64,000 nt of DNA from Anaerocolumna sp. MB42-C2. Lineage in GTDB: Bacteria; Bacillota; Clostridia; Lachnospirales; Lachnospiraceae. Location of the stretch: contig NZ_CP133190.1 in assembly GCF_030913705.1 (NCBI RefSeq), forward strand, positions 3,743,501 to 3,807,500. The letters run 5' to 3'. The position numbers and the translations under genes were made by a program. The notes under the pieces are model-generated. The model was not told the DNA's origin and made no database searches. It saw nothing but the letters and a program-made list of their open reading frames with translations. Positions within the stretch are counted from its first letter, which is position 1. The number at the start of each line of letters is the position of its first letter. Positions 53,191 through 64,000 of the stretch are shown here, in pieces.

Positions 53191-53287
53191 CGTGGGAGGG
53201 TAATGGTTGCAAGGCAGCCATAGAAAATTGTTTTGCAATTTTCGCTAGGCGTAAGCAACGCTTATGCATACTCCCGATACTACCACT
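53191..53287 (+). promoter_or_regulatory. Second L1-stalk-like RNA mimic, before rplA
   Basis: GTGGGAGGGTAATGGTTGCA, inner hairpins GGTTG/CAGCC and GAAAATTG/CAATTTTC, then CTCCCGATACTACCAC. Arms and loops follow the copy at 52634 while other bases differ, which indicates a selected structure. It ends 15 bases before the rplA ATG, so L1 binding could block that start directly. Confidence 0.7.
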
Positions 53288-53301
53288 AGGAGGTTAATAG
53301 A

Positions 53302-53994
53302 ATGAAAAGAGGAAAAAAATACGCTGAAGCTGCCAAGCTTATCGACAGGGCAAGTTTTTATGATGCAGCAGAAGCAATTAGTTTAGTTAAAAAATCAGCA
53401 GTTGCTAAATTTGATGAAACAGTAGAAGCTCACATCAGACTCGGTGTTGACGGACGTCATGCTGACCAACAGGTACGTGGTGCGGTTGTACTGCCTCACG
53501 GAACAGGTAAAACTGTTAAAGTTCTTGTATTTGCAAAAGGTGACAAATTAAATGAAGCACAAGCAGCAGGAGCAGATTATGTTGGCGGTGAAGAATTAGT
53601 GCCTAAGATTCAAAACGAAGGCTGGATTGATTTTGACGTTATCGTTGCAACTCCGGACATGATGGGTGTTGTTGGTCGTTTGGGACGTGTATTAGGACCT
53701 AAGGGATTAATGCCAAACCCTAAAGCTGGTACTGTTACTATGGATGTAACAAAGGCTGTTAAGGATATTAAAGCAGGTAAGATCGAGTACAGATTAGACA
53801 AAACAAATATTATTCATGTGCCGTTAGGTAAAGCTTCCTTTACCGAAGATCAATTAGCGGACAACTTCCATACGCTGATCGGTGCAATCAATAAAGCAAA
53901 ACCATCTGCTGCAAAAGGACAATATCTTAAAAGCGTTACATTAGCATCCACTATGGGACCTGGTGTAAAATTAAATACAGCTAAATTAAGTTAA
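53302..53994 (+). CDS. rplA: 50S ribosomal protein L1
   Basis: 230 aa, standard length. Motifs [42 protein letters not shown] and [20 protein letters not shown]. Forms the L1 stalk; probable repressor acting through the two mimics. Confidence 0.97.
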   Translation: MKRGKKYAEAAKLIDRASFYDAAEAISLVKKSAVAKFDETVEAHIRLGVDGRHADQQVRGAVVLPHGTGKTVKVLVFAKGDKLNEAQAAGADYVGGEELVPKIQNEGWIDFDVIVATPDMMGVVGRLGRVLGPKGLMPNPKAGTVTMDVTKAVKDIKAGKIEYRLDKTNIIHVPLGKASFTEDQLADNFHTLIGAINKAKPSAAKGQYLKSVTLASTMGPGVKLNTAKLS

Positions 53995-54023
53995 TAATTT
54001 TGCAAAGAAAATTTGATTTATGG

Positions 54024-54052
54024 TTGACACTATAATAGATTAATGTTATACT
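54024..54052 (+). promoter_or_regulatory. Sigma-A promoter of rplJ-rplL
   Basis: TTGACA, 17-bp spacer, TATACT, just before the L10 leader. Confidence 0.75.
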
Positions 54053-54066
54053 TTTGAATGCAATAA

Positions 54067-54177
54067 CTGCCGAAGACAGTAGGTGCCGCAAGGCATAAGG
54101 AAAAAACGCCTACCGAGGGATAGAAATCTTTTAGATGACTTTTAGAATCCCTTACTGCTTTGCAGTAAGGGATTTTT
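54067..54177 (+). promoter_or_regulatory. L10 (rplJ) leader with attenuator
   Basis: CTGCCGAAGACAGTAGGTGC, AAGGCATAAG and CGCCTACCGAGG form the conserved L10(L12)-binding leader. A terminator (AATCCCTTACTG with CAGTAAGGGATTTTTT, 54146-54177) follows. Excess L10-L12 complex binds the leader and favours termination. Confidence 0.92.
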
Positions 54178-54251
54178 TATACCGTCGTACCCCAAAGCAG
54201 TGAGGCAAAAGAAAAGAATTTTTTGCAAAATCTATAAGGAGGTGTACTAGA

Positions 54252-54746
54252 ATGGCAAAAGTAGAAATCAAACAACCTATCGTTGACGAAATTAAGGGTT
54301 ATGTGAATGACGCTAAAGCAATAGTAGCTGTAGACTACCGTGGGCTTACTGTAGAAGAAGATACGAAACTTCGTAAGCAGTTAAGAGAAGCAGGTGTTGT
54401 ATATAAGGTTTACAAAAACACATTGTTAAAACGTGCGTTTGAAGGAACTGTATATGAAGCGTTATACAAGCATTTAGAAGGACCAACTGCTGTAGCATTT
54501 GGAATCAGCGATGCAACTGCTCCTGCGAGAATCATCAATGACGTAATCAAAACTTCTCCTAAGTTAGAGTTTAAAGCCGGTGTTGTTGAAGGAACCTACT
54601 ACGATGAAACAGGTATCCAGAAAATCGCAACAATCCCATCAAGAGAAGTGCTTATTTCCAAATTACTTGGAAGTTTACAGTCTCCTATTACCAACTTTGC
54701 TCGTGTTCTTAAGCAAATCGCTGAGAAACAGGAAGGCGTAGCATAA
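54252..54746 (+). CDS. rplJ: 50S ribosomal protein L10
   Basis: 164 aa. Motifs AKAIVAVDYRGLTVEE, LRKQLREAGVVYKVYKNTLL and a C-terminal helix that carries L7/L12 dimers. AGGAGG before ATG. First of the two stalk genes after the leader. Confidence 0.96.
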   Translation: MAKVEIKQPIVDEIKGYVNDAKAIVAVDYRGLTVEEDTKLRKQLREAGVVYKVYKNTLLKRAFEGTVYEALYKHLEGPTAVAFGISDATAPARIINDVIKTSPKLEFKAGVVEGTYYDETGIQKIATIPSREVLISKLLGSLQSPITNFARVLKQIAEKQEGVA

Positions 54747-54831
54747 GATATCGTAGTAACTGAGATTTAGTCGGGAAACTGAAAGTAACATTAAATTACA
54801 GTAAAACAAATATAAATGGAGGTATTTAATA

Positions 54832-55200
54832 ATGACAACTCAAGAATTTATTGAAGCTATCAAGGGCTTAACCGTATTAGAATTAAATGATTTAGTAAAA
54901 GCATGTGAAGAAGAATTTGGTGTATCTGCAGCAGCAGGTGTAGTAGTAGCTGGACCGGCAGCAGGCGCAGCAGCAGCTGAAGAAGAAAAAACAGAATTCG
55001 ACGTAGAATTAACAGAAGTTGGTCCTAACAAAGTTAAAGTTATCAAAGTAGTTCGTGAGATCACTGGCTTAGGCTTAAAAGAAGCTAAGGATCTTGTTGA
55101 TGGAGCTCCTAAGACTCTTAAAGAAGCTGCTTCTAAAGATGAATCAGCTGATATCAAAGCTAAACTTGAAGCTGAAGGCGCTAAAGTTACAATCAAATAG
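54832..55200 (+). CDS. rplL: 50S ribosomal protein L7/L12
   Basis: 122 aa. N-terminal dimerisation region, Ala-rich hinge ([20 protein letters not shown]), and C-terminal domain with [21 protein letters not shown]. Forms the factor-recruiting stalk. Followed by a strong terminator. Confidence 0.97.
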   Translation: MTTQEFIEAIKGLTVLELNDLVKACEEEFGVSAAAGVVVAGPAAGAAAAEEEKTEFDVELTEVGPNKVKVIKVVREITGLGLKEAKDLVDGAPKTLKEAASKDESADIKAKLEAEGAKVTIK

Positions 55201-55216
55201 TTTAAAGACTATTATC

Positions 55217-55253
55217 AAGTCTGTCCCTTAATACTTTTGGGACAGACTTTTTT
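55217..55253 (+). terminator. Terminator after rplL
   Basis: AAGTCTGTCCC and GGGACAGACTT around a ten-base loop and a T-run. Confidence 0.92.
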
Positions 55254-55340
55254 GTTTCACAAAAAGCAGGGGTTACGGTATAGACTATGTAATTTTGGGT
55301 ATACAATTAAGTTAAGGAATTATTTGCTAATTATTAGAAT

Positions 55341-55417
55341 TGTTCACAGGTGATAAACGCGACGTGTTATTGTTCACGGAACTGCTGCTTTTGGCAGGGG
55401 AACGAACAGTAACAAAT
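55341..55417. repeat. Dispersed hairpin repeat, family B copy 4
   Basis: TGTTCACAGG and CGCGACGTGTTAT, then TTCACGGAACTGCTGC, GGCAGGGGAACGAACAG and TAACAAA. The second half is almost identical to the copy at 9281. The remaining part of the 515-base gap holds the rpoB promoter and an AT-rich leader. Confidence 0.6.
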
Positions 55418-55452
55418 ATTATGAAGAAATAGAAAAAGTCAACAAAAATATG

Positions 55453-55481
55453 TTGACATCTTGAAAAGCTTGTGATAATAT
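55453..55481 (+). promoter_or_regulatory. Sigma-A promoter of rpoB-rpoC
   Basis: TTGACA, 17-bp spacer, TAATAT. The 5' UTR of about 230 bases contains short inverted repeats (GCACTATTGTGC) but no recognised leader. Confidence 0.75.
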
Positions 55482-55715
55482 GAAAGATGCACTATTGTGC
55501 TGTGATATACCTACAATATCTATTATAGCACATATATGTGAAAATGAAAAGTATTTTCACAAAATTATTCTATAATATTTCTAAACATGTTAGTTAAAAG
55601 TAAAAAACGGCTATTTCTTGGAAATATTTATGGATATCAGACAACGGCTTTTGCAAAAGCAGAAGCTTCGGTAAACGTCATATGTTAAATAAAATTTCAA
55701 GGGGTGAAAACGTCA

Positions 55716-58700
55716 ATGGATAAAAACAGGATACGTCCAATCAAAGTTGGTAACGGCGTAAGAATGAGCTACTCGAGGCAAAAAGAAGTATTGGAAATGC
55801 CAAATCTTATTGAAGTTCAGAAAAACTCATATCAATGGTTTTTAGATGAAGGACTTAAGGAAGTATTTGATGACATTTCTCCAATCGAAGATTACAGTGG
55901 TCACTTAAGCTTAGAGTTTGTGGATTTTGTGCTGTGTGAAGATGATGTCAAATATTCAATTGAAGAATGTAAGGAAAGAGATGCAACTTATGCAGCTCCT
56001 CTTAAAGTTAAAGTCAGACTTCACAATAAAGAGAACGATGAAATCAATGAGCACGATATTTTTATGGGCGATTTACCATTAATGACGGAGACTGGAACAT
56101 TCGTTATTAACGGTGCTGAGAGAGTTATCGTTAGCCAGTTAGTACGTTCCCCCGGTATATACTTTGCAGTTGGACATGACAAAATTGGTAAAAGATTATA
56201 TTCTTCAACTGTTATTCCTAACCGTGGTGCATGGCTGGAGTATGAAACAGATTCTAATGATATTTTCTACGTCCGCGTAGACCGTAACAGAAAGGTACCG
56301 ATTACCGTTCTGATTCGCGCGCTGGGTATTGGAAGTAACGCCCAGATACAGGAATTATTTGGTGAAGAACCCAAAATTACAGCAAGTATAACGAAAGATC
56401 CATCTGATAACTATCAGGATGGTTTACTTGAGTTATACAAAAAATTACGTCCGGGCGAACCGCTTTCCGTAGAAAGTGCAGAATCATTAATTAATAGTAT
56501 GTTTTTTGACCCGAGAAGATACGATCTTGCTAAAGTAGGTCGTTTTAAATTTAATAAAAAACTGGCACTTAGAAACCGTGTAGTAGGTTTTACGCTGACG
56601 GAAGACGTAATTAATAAAGAAACCGGTGAAATTATTGCAGAAGCAGGTAACGTAATTACAGAAGAAATAGCAAATGAAATTCAGAACGCTGCAGTCCGCT
56701 CTATTATTGTACAAGCGGAAGAACGTAATGTTAAAGTTCTGTCCAACTTGATGGTTGACCTGGCTTACTACGTTGATGTTGATAAGGAAGAACTGGGAGT
56801 TACGGAGGAAGTCTATTATCCGGTACTTAAAGGCATTTTAGATGAATTTAAAAATATAGAAGATATCAAAGCAGCAATTAAAAAGAATATTAATGAATTA
56901 ATTCCGAAACACATAACAAAAGAAGACATTATTGCATCTATCAATTACAATATTCATCTGGAATATGGTATTGGCAGTGCTGATGATATAGACCATTTAG
57001 GTAACAGAAGAATCAGAGCAGTCGGTGAATTATTGCAGAATCAATATAGAATCGGTCTTTCCAGAATGGAACGTGTAGTAAGGGAACGTATGACTACGCA
57101 GGATCTGGAAGGGGTAAGCCCTCAATCATTAATTAATATAAAGCCTGTAACTGCTGCAGTTAAGGAGTTCTTCGGAAGTTCCCAGCTGTCACAGTTTATG
57201 GATCAGCATAATCCTTTAGGTGAATTAACTCATAAAAGACGTCTATCCGCATTGGGACCGGGTGGTTTGTCCCGTGATCGTGCAGGTTTCGAAGTTCGTG
57301 ACGTTCATTATACTCATTATGGCAGAATGTGTCCTATTGAGACGCCGGAAGGTCCGAATATCGGTCTTATTAACTCATTGGCATCCTATGCGAGAATTAA
57401 TGAGTATGGATTTATTGAAGCACCATACCGTAAAGTGGATAAATCTGACCCTGCGAATCCGAGGGTAATTGATGAAGTAGTTTACCTTACTGCAGATGAA
57501 GAAGATAAGTATGTAGTAGCCCAGGCAAACGAACCATTGGATGAAAACGGCTATTTTATTGGAACGAATATATCCGGCCGTTATAAAGAAGAAACCTCCG
57601 AGTTTGAGAAATCCAAAATCGATATGATGGACGTATCACCTAAGATGGTATTTTCCGTGGCTACTGCCATGATTCCTTTCCTTGAAAATGACGATGCGAA
57701 TCGTGCCTTAATGGGTTCAAACATGCAGCGTCAGGCCGTACCTTTATTAATCACCGAATCACCGGTAGTTGGTACTGGTATTGAGATGAAGTCTGCAGTT
57801 GACTCCGGTGTATGTGTTGTTTCCAAAAAAGCCGGTGTAGTAGAAAGAGCAACTTCCAAAGAAGTTGTGATAAAGAACGATGACGGAACGAAAAATTCAT
57901 ATAAATTATTAAAATTTGCAAGAAGCAACCAAGGTACCTGTATTAACCAAAGACCTATCGTTATAAAGGGTGACAGGGTGGAGGCCGGCCAGGTAGTTGC
58001 AGACGGACCATCCACTTCCGGTGGTGAATTGGCACTTGGTAAGAATCCTCTAATCGGATTTATGACCTGGGAAGGTTATAACTATGAGGATGCTGTATTA
58101 TTAAGTGAAAGATTAGTACAGGAAGATGTATATACTTCTGTTCATATTGAGGAATATGAAGCAGAATCCAGGGATACGAAACTGGGACCGGAAGAAATCA
58201 CAAGGGATGTACCAGGTGTCGGTGATGATGCTCTCAAGGATCTGGATGAAAGAGGTATCATAAGAATCGGTGCAGAAGTACGTGCCGGGGATATTTTAGT
58301 GGGTAAAGTTACACCTAAGGGTGAAACCGAGCTGACTGCGGAAGAAAGACTTCTTCGCGCAATTTTTGGAGAAAAAGCCAGAGAAGTAAGAGATACTTCC
58401 TTAAGGGTTCCTCACGGCGAGTACGGAATTATTGTTGACGCCAAAGTATTTACAAGGGAGAATGGCGATGAATTATCACCTGGTGTGAATCAGACAGTAC
58501 GTGTTTATATTGCCCAGAAGAGAAAAATCCAGGTTGGTGATAAGATGGCCGGACGTCACGGTAACAAGGGTGTAGTTTCCCGTGTGTTACCTGTTGAAGA
58601 TATGCCGTTTTTACCAAACGGAAGACCTCTAGATATTGTATTAAATCCGTTAGGTGTGCCCTCCCGTATGAATATTGGACAGGTGCTTGAAATCCATTTA

Positions 58701-59546
58701 AGTCTTGCAGCAAAAGCACTTGGTATTAAAGTCGCAACTCCGGTTTTTGATGGTGCTAACGAGTTTGATATTATGGATACGCTTGAATTAGCCAATGATT
58801 ATGTAAATACGGATTGGGAAACCTTTGAAGCAAAATATAAAGATGTATTAGATCCAGGTTTATTGGATTATTTAAATAATAACAAAGCCTATAGAGAAGA
58901 ATGGAAAGGTGTTCCGATCAACCGTGACGGTAAAGTAAGACTTCGCGACGGCCGTACCGGAGAATTCTTTGATGGAGCTGTAACCGTAGGTTTTATGCAT
59001 TACTTAAAGCTTCACCACCTGGTAGACGATAAGATTCATGCACGTTCAACCGGTCCTTACTCACTGGTTACTCAGCAGCCTCTCGGCGGTAAAGCACAGT
59101 TTGGTGGTCAGAGATTCGGTGAAATGGAGGTTTGGGCACTGGAAGCATACGGTGCTGCTTATACACTTCAGGAAATATTAACAGTTAAATCCGATGATGT
59201 CACCGGTCGTGTTAAAACTTATGAAGCTATCATTAAAGGCGAAAACATTTCTGAGCCGGGTATTCCTGAATCCTTTAAAGTACTTCTAAAGGAATTACAA
59301 TCATTGGCGCTGGATGTTATTGTTTTGGATGAAAATGGTCAGGAAGTCAAGATGACTGAGAATATAGACTACGGCGATGGAGATTTGACACCATTAATTG
59401 AGGGTGACAATAATTTCAGATATGATGAAGATTACAATGATGCCGGATATCGTGAGACTACAGCGGAAGAAGAAGAGAGTTTCTTTGATTCCTTTGATGA
59501 GGATTCCGTTGACCTTAGTGATATGGATGATGACCTTGAAGAATAA
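55716..59546 (+). CDS. rpoB: RNA polymerase beta subunit
   Basis: 1276 aa, full length. Rifampicin-region motif [30 protein letters not shown], the conserved [17 protein letters not shown], and the catalytic-centre [18 protein letters not shown] 55716 has AAGGGGTG eight bases upstream; the upstream in-frame GTG is within that site. The C-terminal acidic tail ([14 protein letters not shown]) is typical of Lachnospiraceae-like RpoB. Confidence 0.98.
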   Translation: MDKNRIRPIKVGNGVRMSYSRQKEVLEMPNLIEVQKNSYQWFLDEGLKEVFDDISPIEDYSGHLSLEFVDFVLCEDDVKYSIEECKERDATYAAPLKVKVRLHNKENDEINEHDIFMGDLPLMTETGTFVINGAERVIVSQLVRSPGIYFAVGHDKIGKRLYSSTVIPNRGAWLEYETDSNDIFYVRVDRNRKVPITVLIRALGIGSNAQIQELFGEEPKITASITKDPSDNYQDGLLELYKKLRPGEPLSVESAESLINSMFFDPRRYDLAKVGRFKFNKKLALRNRVVGFTLTEDVINKETGEIIAEAGNVITEEIANEIQNAAVRSIIVQAEERNVKVLSNLMVDLAYYVDVDKEELGVTEEVYYPVLKGILDEFKNIEDIKAAIKKNINELIPKHITKEDIIASINYNIHLEYGIGSADDIDHLGNRRIRAVGELLQNQYRIGLSRMERVVRERMTTQDLEGVSPQSLINIKPVTAAVKEFFGSSQLSQFMDQHNPLGELTHKRRLSALGPGGLSRDRAGFEVRDVHYTHYGRMCPIETPEGPNIGLINSLASYARINEYGFIEAPYRKVDKSDPANPRVIDEVVYLTADEEDKYVVAQANEPLDENGYFIGTNISGRYKEETSEFEKSKIDMMDVSPKMVFSVATAMIPFLENDDANRALMGSNMQRQAVPLLITESPVVGTGIEMKSAVDSGVCVVSKKAGVVERATSKEVVIKNDDGTKNSYKLLKFARSNQGTCINQRPIVIKGDRVEAGQVVADGPSTSGGELALGKNPLIGFMTWEGYNYEDAVLLSERLVQEDVYTSVHIEEYEAESRDTKLGPEEITRDVPGVGDDALKDLDERGIIRIGAEVRAGDILVGKVTPKGETELTAEERLLRAIFGEKAREVRDTSLRVPHGEYGIIVDAKVFTRENGDELSPGVNQTVRVYIAQKRKIQVGDKMAGRHGNKGVVSRVLPVEDMPFLPNGRPLDIVLNPLGVPSRMNIGQVLEIHLSLAAKALGIKVATPVFDGANEFDIMDTLELANDYVNTDWETFEAKYKDVLDPGLLDYLNNNKAYREEWKGVPINRDGKVRLRDGRTGEFFDGAVTVGFMHYLKLHHLVDDKIHARSTGPYSLVTQQPLGGKAQFGGQRFGEMEVWALEAYGAAYTLQEILTVKSDDVTGRVKTYEAIIKGENISEPGIPESFKVLLKELQSLALDVIVLDENGQEVKMTENIDYGDGDLTPLIEGDNNFRYDEDYNDAGYRETTAEEEESFFDSFDEDSVDLSDMDDDLEE

Positions 59547-59573
59547 TTATGGCTGTTGGAGTTAATCAGCATA

Positions 59574-59600
59574 CTAGACATCCGTTTTAACGGATGTCTA
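59574..59600 (+). terminator. Intergenic hairpin between rpoB and rpoC
   Basis: TAGACATCCG and CGGATGTCTA around TTTTAA, with no T-run. Likely a stability or processing element, as the genes are otherwise co-transcribed. Confidence 0.6.
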
Positions 59601-59653
59601 ATGTAATAAGACGGATTTCATCTATAATCCGTTACTATGAAAGGGAGTGCCAG

Positions 59654-62600
59654 ATGATGCCAGAAGTAGTAAATAATCAAAATGTCGGGGAAATTACCTA
59701 TGACGCCATAAAAATTGGTTTAGCTTCTCCGGAGAAGATTAGAGAATGGTCGCGAGGCGAAGTAAAAAAACCTGAGACTATAAATTATAGAACTTTAAAA
59801 CCGGAAAAAGACGGTTTATTCTGTGAGAAGATTTTTGGACCAAGTAAAGACTGGGAGTGTCATTGCGGTAAATATAAGAAAATCCGATATAAAGGCGTAG
59901 TATGTGACAGATGCGGTGTAGAAGTGACGAAAGCCAGTGTCCGCAGAGAAAGAATGGGCCATATTGAACTGGCGGCTCCGGTGTCACATATATGGTATTT
60001 TAAAGGAATTCCAAGTAGAATGGGGCTTATATTAGACTTATCTCCAAGAACTCTTGAAAAAGTACTTTATTTTGCTGCTTATATCGTATTGGAAAAAGGA
60101 AGTACCGATTTACAATATAAACAAGTTTTAAACGAAAAAGAATATAGAGAAGCCTATGAGAAATACGGTAATAAATTCCGTGTTGGAATGGGTGCGGAAG
60201 CGATTCAGGAGTTATTGCTTGCTATTAATCTGGAAGCGGAATCTGTAGAACTTAAAAAAGGTTTAAAGGATTCTACAGGTCAAAAGAGAGCCAGAATCAT
60301 TAAAAGACTTGAAGTTGTTGAGGCTTTCAGAGAATCCGGTAACAGACCTGATTGGATGATTCTTTCCGTAGTTCCTGTTATTCCTCCGGATTTAAGACCT
60401 ATGGTACAGCTAGACGGAGGACGTTTCGCTACCTCTGATATGAACGATTTATACAGAAGAATTATTAACCGTAACAATCGATTAAAGAGACTTCTGGAAC
60501 TTGGTGCACCGGATATTATTGTTCGTAACGAAAAGAGAATGCTTCAGGAAGCAGTAGATGCCCTTATTGATAACGGCAGAAGAGGAAGACCGGTTACCGG
60601 TCCGGGAAACCGTGCATTAAAATCCTTATCTGATATGTTAAAAGGTAAGCAGGGACGTTTCCGTCAGAACTTACTTGGTAAACGTGTTGACTATTCAGGA
60701 CGTTCCGTTATCGTTGTTGGTCCGGAATTAAAGATTTATCAGTGTGGTCTTCCGAAAGAAATGGCAATTGAGTTATTTAAGCCTTTCGTTATGAAAGAAT
60801 TAGTTGCCAGAGGAACTGCTCATAATATAAAATCAGCTAAAAAGATGGTAGAAAGACTTCAGACTGAAGTTTGGGATGTTTTAGAAGAAGTAATCAGAGA
60901 GCATCCTGTTATGTTAAACCGTGCTCCAACTCTTCACAGACTTGGTATTCAGGCCTTTGAACCGGTATTGGTTGAGGGTAAAGCAATTAAACTTCATCCA
61001 TTAGTATGTACCGCTTTTAACGCCGACTTTGATGGTGACCAGATGGCTGTCCATCTGCCTTTATCTGTTGAGGCACAGGCAGAATGCCGATTTTTACTTT
61101 TATCTCCCAACAACTTATTAAAACCATCCGATGGTGCTCCGGTTGCCGTTCCTTCTCAGGATATGGTACTTGGTATCTATTATCTGACCTTACAAAAACC
61201 GGGTGATATGGGAGAGGGTCATTGTTTTAAGAGTGTAAATGAAGCAATTCTTGCTTATGAGAATGGTGCTATTACCCTGCATGCACTTATTAAGGTCAGA
61301 AGAACGGGCATTAATAGTGAGGGTGTATCAGAAACCAAAACGATTGAATCAACTTTAGGCCGATTAATTTTCAATGAAATTATCAGTCAGGATTTAGGAT
61401 TTGTTGACCGTTCCAAACCGGAGAATTTCTTAATACCGGAAGTTGATTTCCATGTTGGCAAAAAGCAATTAAAGAAGATCCTTGAGAAGTGCATTAATAC
61501 TCATGGAGCTACAAAGACAGCTGAAACACTGGATGCAATTAAGGCACTTGGTTATAAGTATTCTACCAGAGCTGCCATGACAGTATCTATTTCCGATATG
61601 ACAGTACCGCCGCAGAAGAAAACTATTATTGCGGAAGCAGAAGCAAGGGTAGAAGAGATCTCCAAGAATTTCCGCCGTGGTCTTATGACGGAAGATGAAA
61701 GATATAAAGCAGTAATTGATACCTGGAAGGTTGCCGATGATGATATTACGGAAGCACTTCTTACAGGACTTGATAAATATAACAATATTTATATGATGGC
61801 TGACTCCGGTGCCCGTGGTTCCGATAAGCAGATTAAACAGCTTGCAGGTATGCGTGGTCTTATGGCAGATACATCCGGCCGAACCATCGAGTTACCTATT
61901 AAATCAAACTTCCGTGAAGGACTTGATGTTTTGGAATACTTCATTTCCGCCCATGGTGCAAGAAAGGGTCTTTCCGATACCGCTCTTCGTACCGCCGACT
62001 CCGGATATTTGACACGTCGTCTGGTTGACGTATCTCAGGATTTAATCATTCGTGAAGTTGACTGCTGTGAAGGCAAAGAGACTCCTGGTATGTGGATTAA
62101 AGCTTTTACCGACGGCAATGAAGTAATTGAAAGTCTGGAAGAACGTATCACCGGAAGATATTCCTGTGAGACCATTACAGATGATAGCGGCGAAGTAATT
62201 GTAAAAGCAAATCACATGATTACACCAAGAAGAGCAGCCAGAATCGTTGCGACCCAGAAAGTCCAGGAAGCAGGATTTAATGCGAAGATTAAGATTCGTA
62301 CGATTCTTACCTGTAAGTCCCATATTGGTGTATGTGCTAAGTGTTATGGTGCCAACATGGCTACCGGTGAAGCAGTTCAGGTTGGTGAAGCAGTAGGTAT
62401 TATTGCTGCCCAGTCTATCGGTGAACCAGGTACACAGCTTACTATGCGTACTTTCCATACCGGTGGTGTTGCGGGTGATGATATCACACAAGGTCTTCCT
62501 CGTGTCGAAGAACTTTTTGAAGCAAGAAAACCTAAGGGTCTTGCAATTATCGCTGAGTTCGGCGGAGTTGTAACCATTAAGGATACTAAGAAGAAACGTG

Positions 62601-63394
62601 AAGTAATTGTCACCAATGAAGAAACCGGTGAATCCAAAGCATATTTAATTCCTTATGGATCCAGAATAAAAGTTTTAGATGGTGATATATTAGAAGCCGG
62701 TGACGAGTTAACAGAAGGTAGTGTTAACCCTCATGATATTCTTAAGATTAAAGGTGTTCGTGCCGTTCAGGATTATATGATACAGGAAGTTCAGCGAGTA
62801 TACCGTCTGCAGGGTGTTGAAATTAATGATAAGCATATTGAAGTTATTGTTCGTCAGATGTTAAAGAAGATTCGTATTGAAAACAGTGGTGATTCTGAAT
62901 TACTGCCAGGTAAATTAGTGGATACCTTAGATTTTGATGATATCAACGAAAAACTGGAAGAAGAAGGATTACCAATCGCAGAAGGTAAGCAGGTTATGCT
63001 TGGTATAACGAAAGCATCTTTGGCGACCAATTCTTTCCTTTCCGCAGCATCATTCCAGGAGACAACGAAAGTCTTAACAGAAGCAGCGATTAACGGTAAG
63101 ATCGATCCATTAATTGGTCTTAAGGAAAATGTTATTATTGGTAAGCTAATTCCTGCCGGAACCGGTATGAAGAGATACCGTTCTGTTAAATTAGACAGCG
63201 ATATGGATGAAGAATTATTAATCTCAGAAGATTATGAGGATGAGGATTATGACAGCTTCCGCTATAACGAATCAACGTTGGACGATATAGACGGTATTGA
63301 AGTCGATGAGTTTGATGATAATGAAGATATATCTGAAGATGACCTTGATGATGAAGAATTTGTTTTAAATAATTATTCTGAAGATAATGATTGA
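59654..63394 (+). CDS. rpoC: RNA polymerase beta' subunit
   Basis: 1246 aa, full length. N-terminal zinc site [20 protein letters not shown], catalytic Mg motif NADFDGDQM, second zinc region [19 protein letters not shown] and trigger-loop stretch [23 protein letters not shown] is six bases before ATG 59654; a longer frame starting in the hairpin is unsupported. The tail is highly acidic. Confidence 0.98.
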   Translation: MMPEVVNNQNVGEITYDAIKIGLASPEKIREWSRGEVKKPETINYRTLKPEKDGLFCEKIFGPSKDWECHCGKYKKIRYKGVVCDRCGVEVTKASVRRERMGHIELAAPVSHIWYFKGIPSRMGLILDLSPRTLEKVLYFAAYIVLEKGSTDLQYKQVLNEKEYREAYEKYGNKFRVGMGAEAIQELLLAINLEAESVELKKGLKDSTGQKRARIIKRLEVVEAFRESGNRPDWMILSVVPVIPPDLRPMVQLDGGRFATSDMNDLYRRIINRNNRLKRLLELGAPDIIVRNEKRMLQEAVDALIDNGRRGRPVTGPGNRALKSLSDMLKGKQGRFRQNLLGKRVDYSGRSVIVVGPELKIYQCGLPKEMAIELFKPFVMKELVARGTAHNIKSAKKMVERLQTEVWDVLEEVIREHPVMLNRAPTLHRLGIQAFEPVLVEGKAIKLHPLVCTAFNADFDGDQMAVHLPLSVEAQAECRFLLLSPNNLLKPSDGAPVAVPSQDMVLGIYYLTLQKPGDMGEGHCFKSVNEAILAYENGAITLHALIKVRRTGINSEGVSETKTIESTLGRLIFNEIISQDLGFVDRSKPENFLIPEVDFHVGKKQLKKILEKCINTHGATKTAETLDAIKALGYKYSTRAAMTVSISDMTVPPQKKTIIAEAEARVEEISKNFRRGLMTEDERYKAVIDTWKVADDDITEALLTGLDKYNNIYMMADSGARGSDKQIKQLAGMRGLMADTSGRTIELPIKSNFREGLDVLEYFISAHGARKGLSDTALRTADSGYLTRRLVDVSQDLIIREVDCCEGKETPGMWIKAFTDGNEVIESLEERITGRYSCETITDDSGEVIVKANHMITPRRAARIVATQKVQEAGFNAKIKIRTILTCKSHIGVCAKCYGANMATGEAVQVGEAVGIIAAQSIGEPGTQLTMRTFHTGGVAGDDITQGLPRVEELFEARKPKGLAIIAEFGGVVTIKDTKKKREVIVTNEETGESKAYLIPYGSRIKVLDGDILEAGDELTEGSVNPHDILKIKGVRAVQDYMIQEVQRVYRLQGVEINDKHIEVIVRQMLKKIRIENSGDSELLPGKLVDTLDFDDINEKLEEEGLPIAEGKQVMLGITKASLATNSFLSAASFQETTKVLTEAAINGKIDPLIGLKENVIIGKLIPAGTGMKRYRSVKLDSDMDEELLISEDYEDEDYDSFRYNESTLDDIDGIEVDEFDDNEDISEDDLDDEEFVLNNYSEDND

Positions 63395-63421
63395 TAACAC
63401 GAACAAATAATATATTATAAT

Positions 63422-63472
63422 AAAAAATCTGCTAAAACGAAAAGTTTAAGAATTCGTTTTAGCAGATTTTTT
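63422..63472 (+). terminator. Terminator after rpoC
   Basis: AAAAAATCTGCTAAAACGAA and TTCGTTTTAGCAGATTTTTT form a perfect 20-bp stem. Confidence 0.95.
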
Positions 63473-63703
63473 GTTATTAGGAAAATATCAAAATTGATAA
63501 TAACAAAGTCAGCTGACAATGAGTATTATATTGAATATATGAAAAAATAATGAATCAGTAGGTTTGTTCAATATTATAGAAATACAGGTTAAATAAAGGT
63601 GTATAAAAATTTAAAGATGATTGAGACATTAAATGAGAATATTACTTTATGGTGGAGCAGATAATGAAAATAAACTGTCGAACGAAAGTTAAACCATCCA
63701 ATA

Positions 63704-63752
63704 TTGACATATATATTGTGCTGCTGTATAATTGAAACACAATATATAGTGC
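63704..63752 (+). promoter_or_regulatory. Sigma-A promoter with paired NrdR boxes
   Basis: TTGACA, 17-bp spacer, TATAAT (63704-63732). NrdR-type boxes GACATATATATTGTGC (63706-63721) lies in the spacer and ACACAATATATAGTGC (63737-63752) just after the -10, 31 bp or three turns apart. The rest of the 505-base gap after rpoC holds nothing else I can support. Confidence 0.8.
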
Positions 63753-63899
63753 ATAGAAGCACTTGATTGATAAAATACAAGATTGTGATCAAAGACTATT
63801 CGGTTTGGGATCATATAACTAAATTTGGAGTAATTTTCAGAAGAAGTAATCATAATAGGATAGAATGATTATATTCTGAATAGATCGGAGGAATCAGTA

Positions 63900-64000
63900 T
63901 GGCAGGTTTATTAACGGAACAGTTTTTAAATAAATATAAAAATCAAAAAGCACCTTTAAGTCCAATCGGGGAGTTTGTATATCTTAGAACTTATTCCCGG
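63900..64000 (+). CDS. Ribonucleoside-triphosphate reductase, class II type, 5' end
   Basis: Only the first 33 codons are in the window. ATG follows CGGAGG. LLTEQFLNKYKNQK then GEFVYLRTYSR is the N-terminus of adenosylcobalamin-dependent ribonucleotide reductases of the RtpR type, and the paired NrdR boxes upstream agree. The protein would make dNTPs for DNA synthesis. Confidence 0.85.

Noticed and set aside
55480..55560. NrdR-like box in the rpoB leader
   Set aside because: The GCACTATTGTGC inverted repeat resembles half of a box but lacks the ATATAT centre and a second box.
1..64000. CRISPR array, tRNA or rRNA genes
   Set aside because: No regularly spaced direct repeats with unique spacers and no cloverleaf or rRNA-like stretch were found on either strand by eye.

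Overview
The window is low-GC Firmicute DNA, most likely from an anaerobic, spore-forming Lachnospiraceae-type Clostridium. The evidence is Gram-positive Shine-Dalgarno sites with many TTG/GTG starts, spoIIID genes, a complete Rnf operon, NrdR boxes before a cobalamin-type ribonucleotide reductase, and the rpmG-secE-nusG-rplKAJL-rpoBC block. No tRNA or rRNA gene was seen.

Layout. 1-3.9 kb: 3' end of deoB, dtd, an exported protein of unknown function, cysK. 4.0-8.2 kb (minus strand): a lantibiotic/bacitracin-type ABC exporter with its own two-component system and a direct-repeat operator. 8.5-14.7 kb: a small regulator/membrane-protein pair, a NusG-domain-II protein, a membrane-anchored FMN protein with a nested domain, an acyl-CoA thioesterase, an intact spoIIID paralogue, an amino-acid permease and a ferritin-like protein. 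14.99-36.68 kb: a second spoIIID cut in two by a 21.4-kb element. 37.1-50.0 kb: an extracellular-electron-transfer-like cluster (NDH-2, polyprenyl synthase, MenA-like prenyltransferase, PplA-like flavolipoprotein, ApbE flavin transferase), then rnfCDGEAB and a Gx-transporter gene. 50.1 kb: a LacI regulator. 51.4-63.5 kb: the rpmG to rpoC block. 63.7-64.0 kb: start of a class II ribonucleotide reductase gene.

Main finding. The first 37 codons plus two bases of a spoIIID gene lie at 14990-15102, and the rest of the gene lies at 36525-36681. Between them is an element encoding a 500-aa large serine recombinase. Both junctions carry the core TACATA, and the element ends are perfect 23-bp inverted repeats. 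Joining the junctions at the core restores an uninterrupted 89-codon SpoIIID, including the broken recognition helix, and leaves a circle whose junction is a 54-bp near-palindrome, the usual form of a serine-integrase attP. A sigma-E-like promoter precedes the 5' half. This is the architecture of the skin element of sigK, placed in a different mother-cell regulator. I infer programmed excision during sporulation; the sequence alone does not prove it.

The element also carries a DUF3791/DUF3990 toxin-like operon, a fucoside/sugar uptake locus (two LacI regulators, a carbohydrate ABC importer, a GH29 fucosidase), CorA, a purine permease, a large lipoprotein with a two-component system, a YtrA-type ABC exporter, and a PocR/HD-GYP protein next to the right end. 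Other structures of note are two L1-stalk-like RNA mimics before rplK and rplA, an L10 leader, two dispersed palindrome families, and a duplicated 43-codon upstream ORF.
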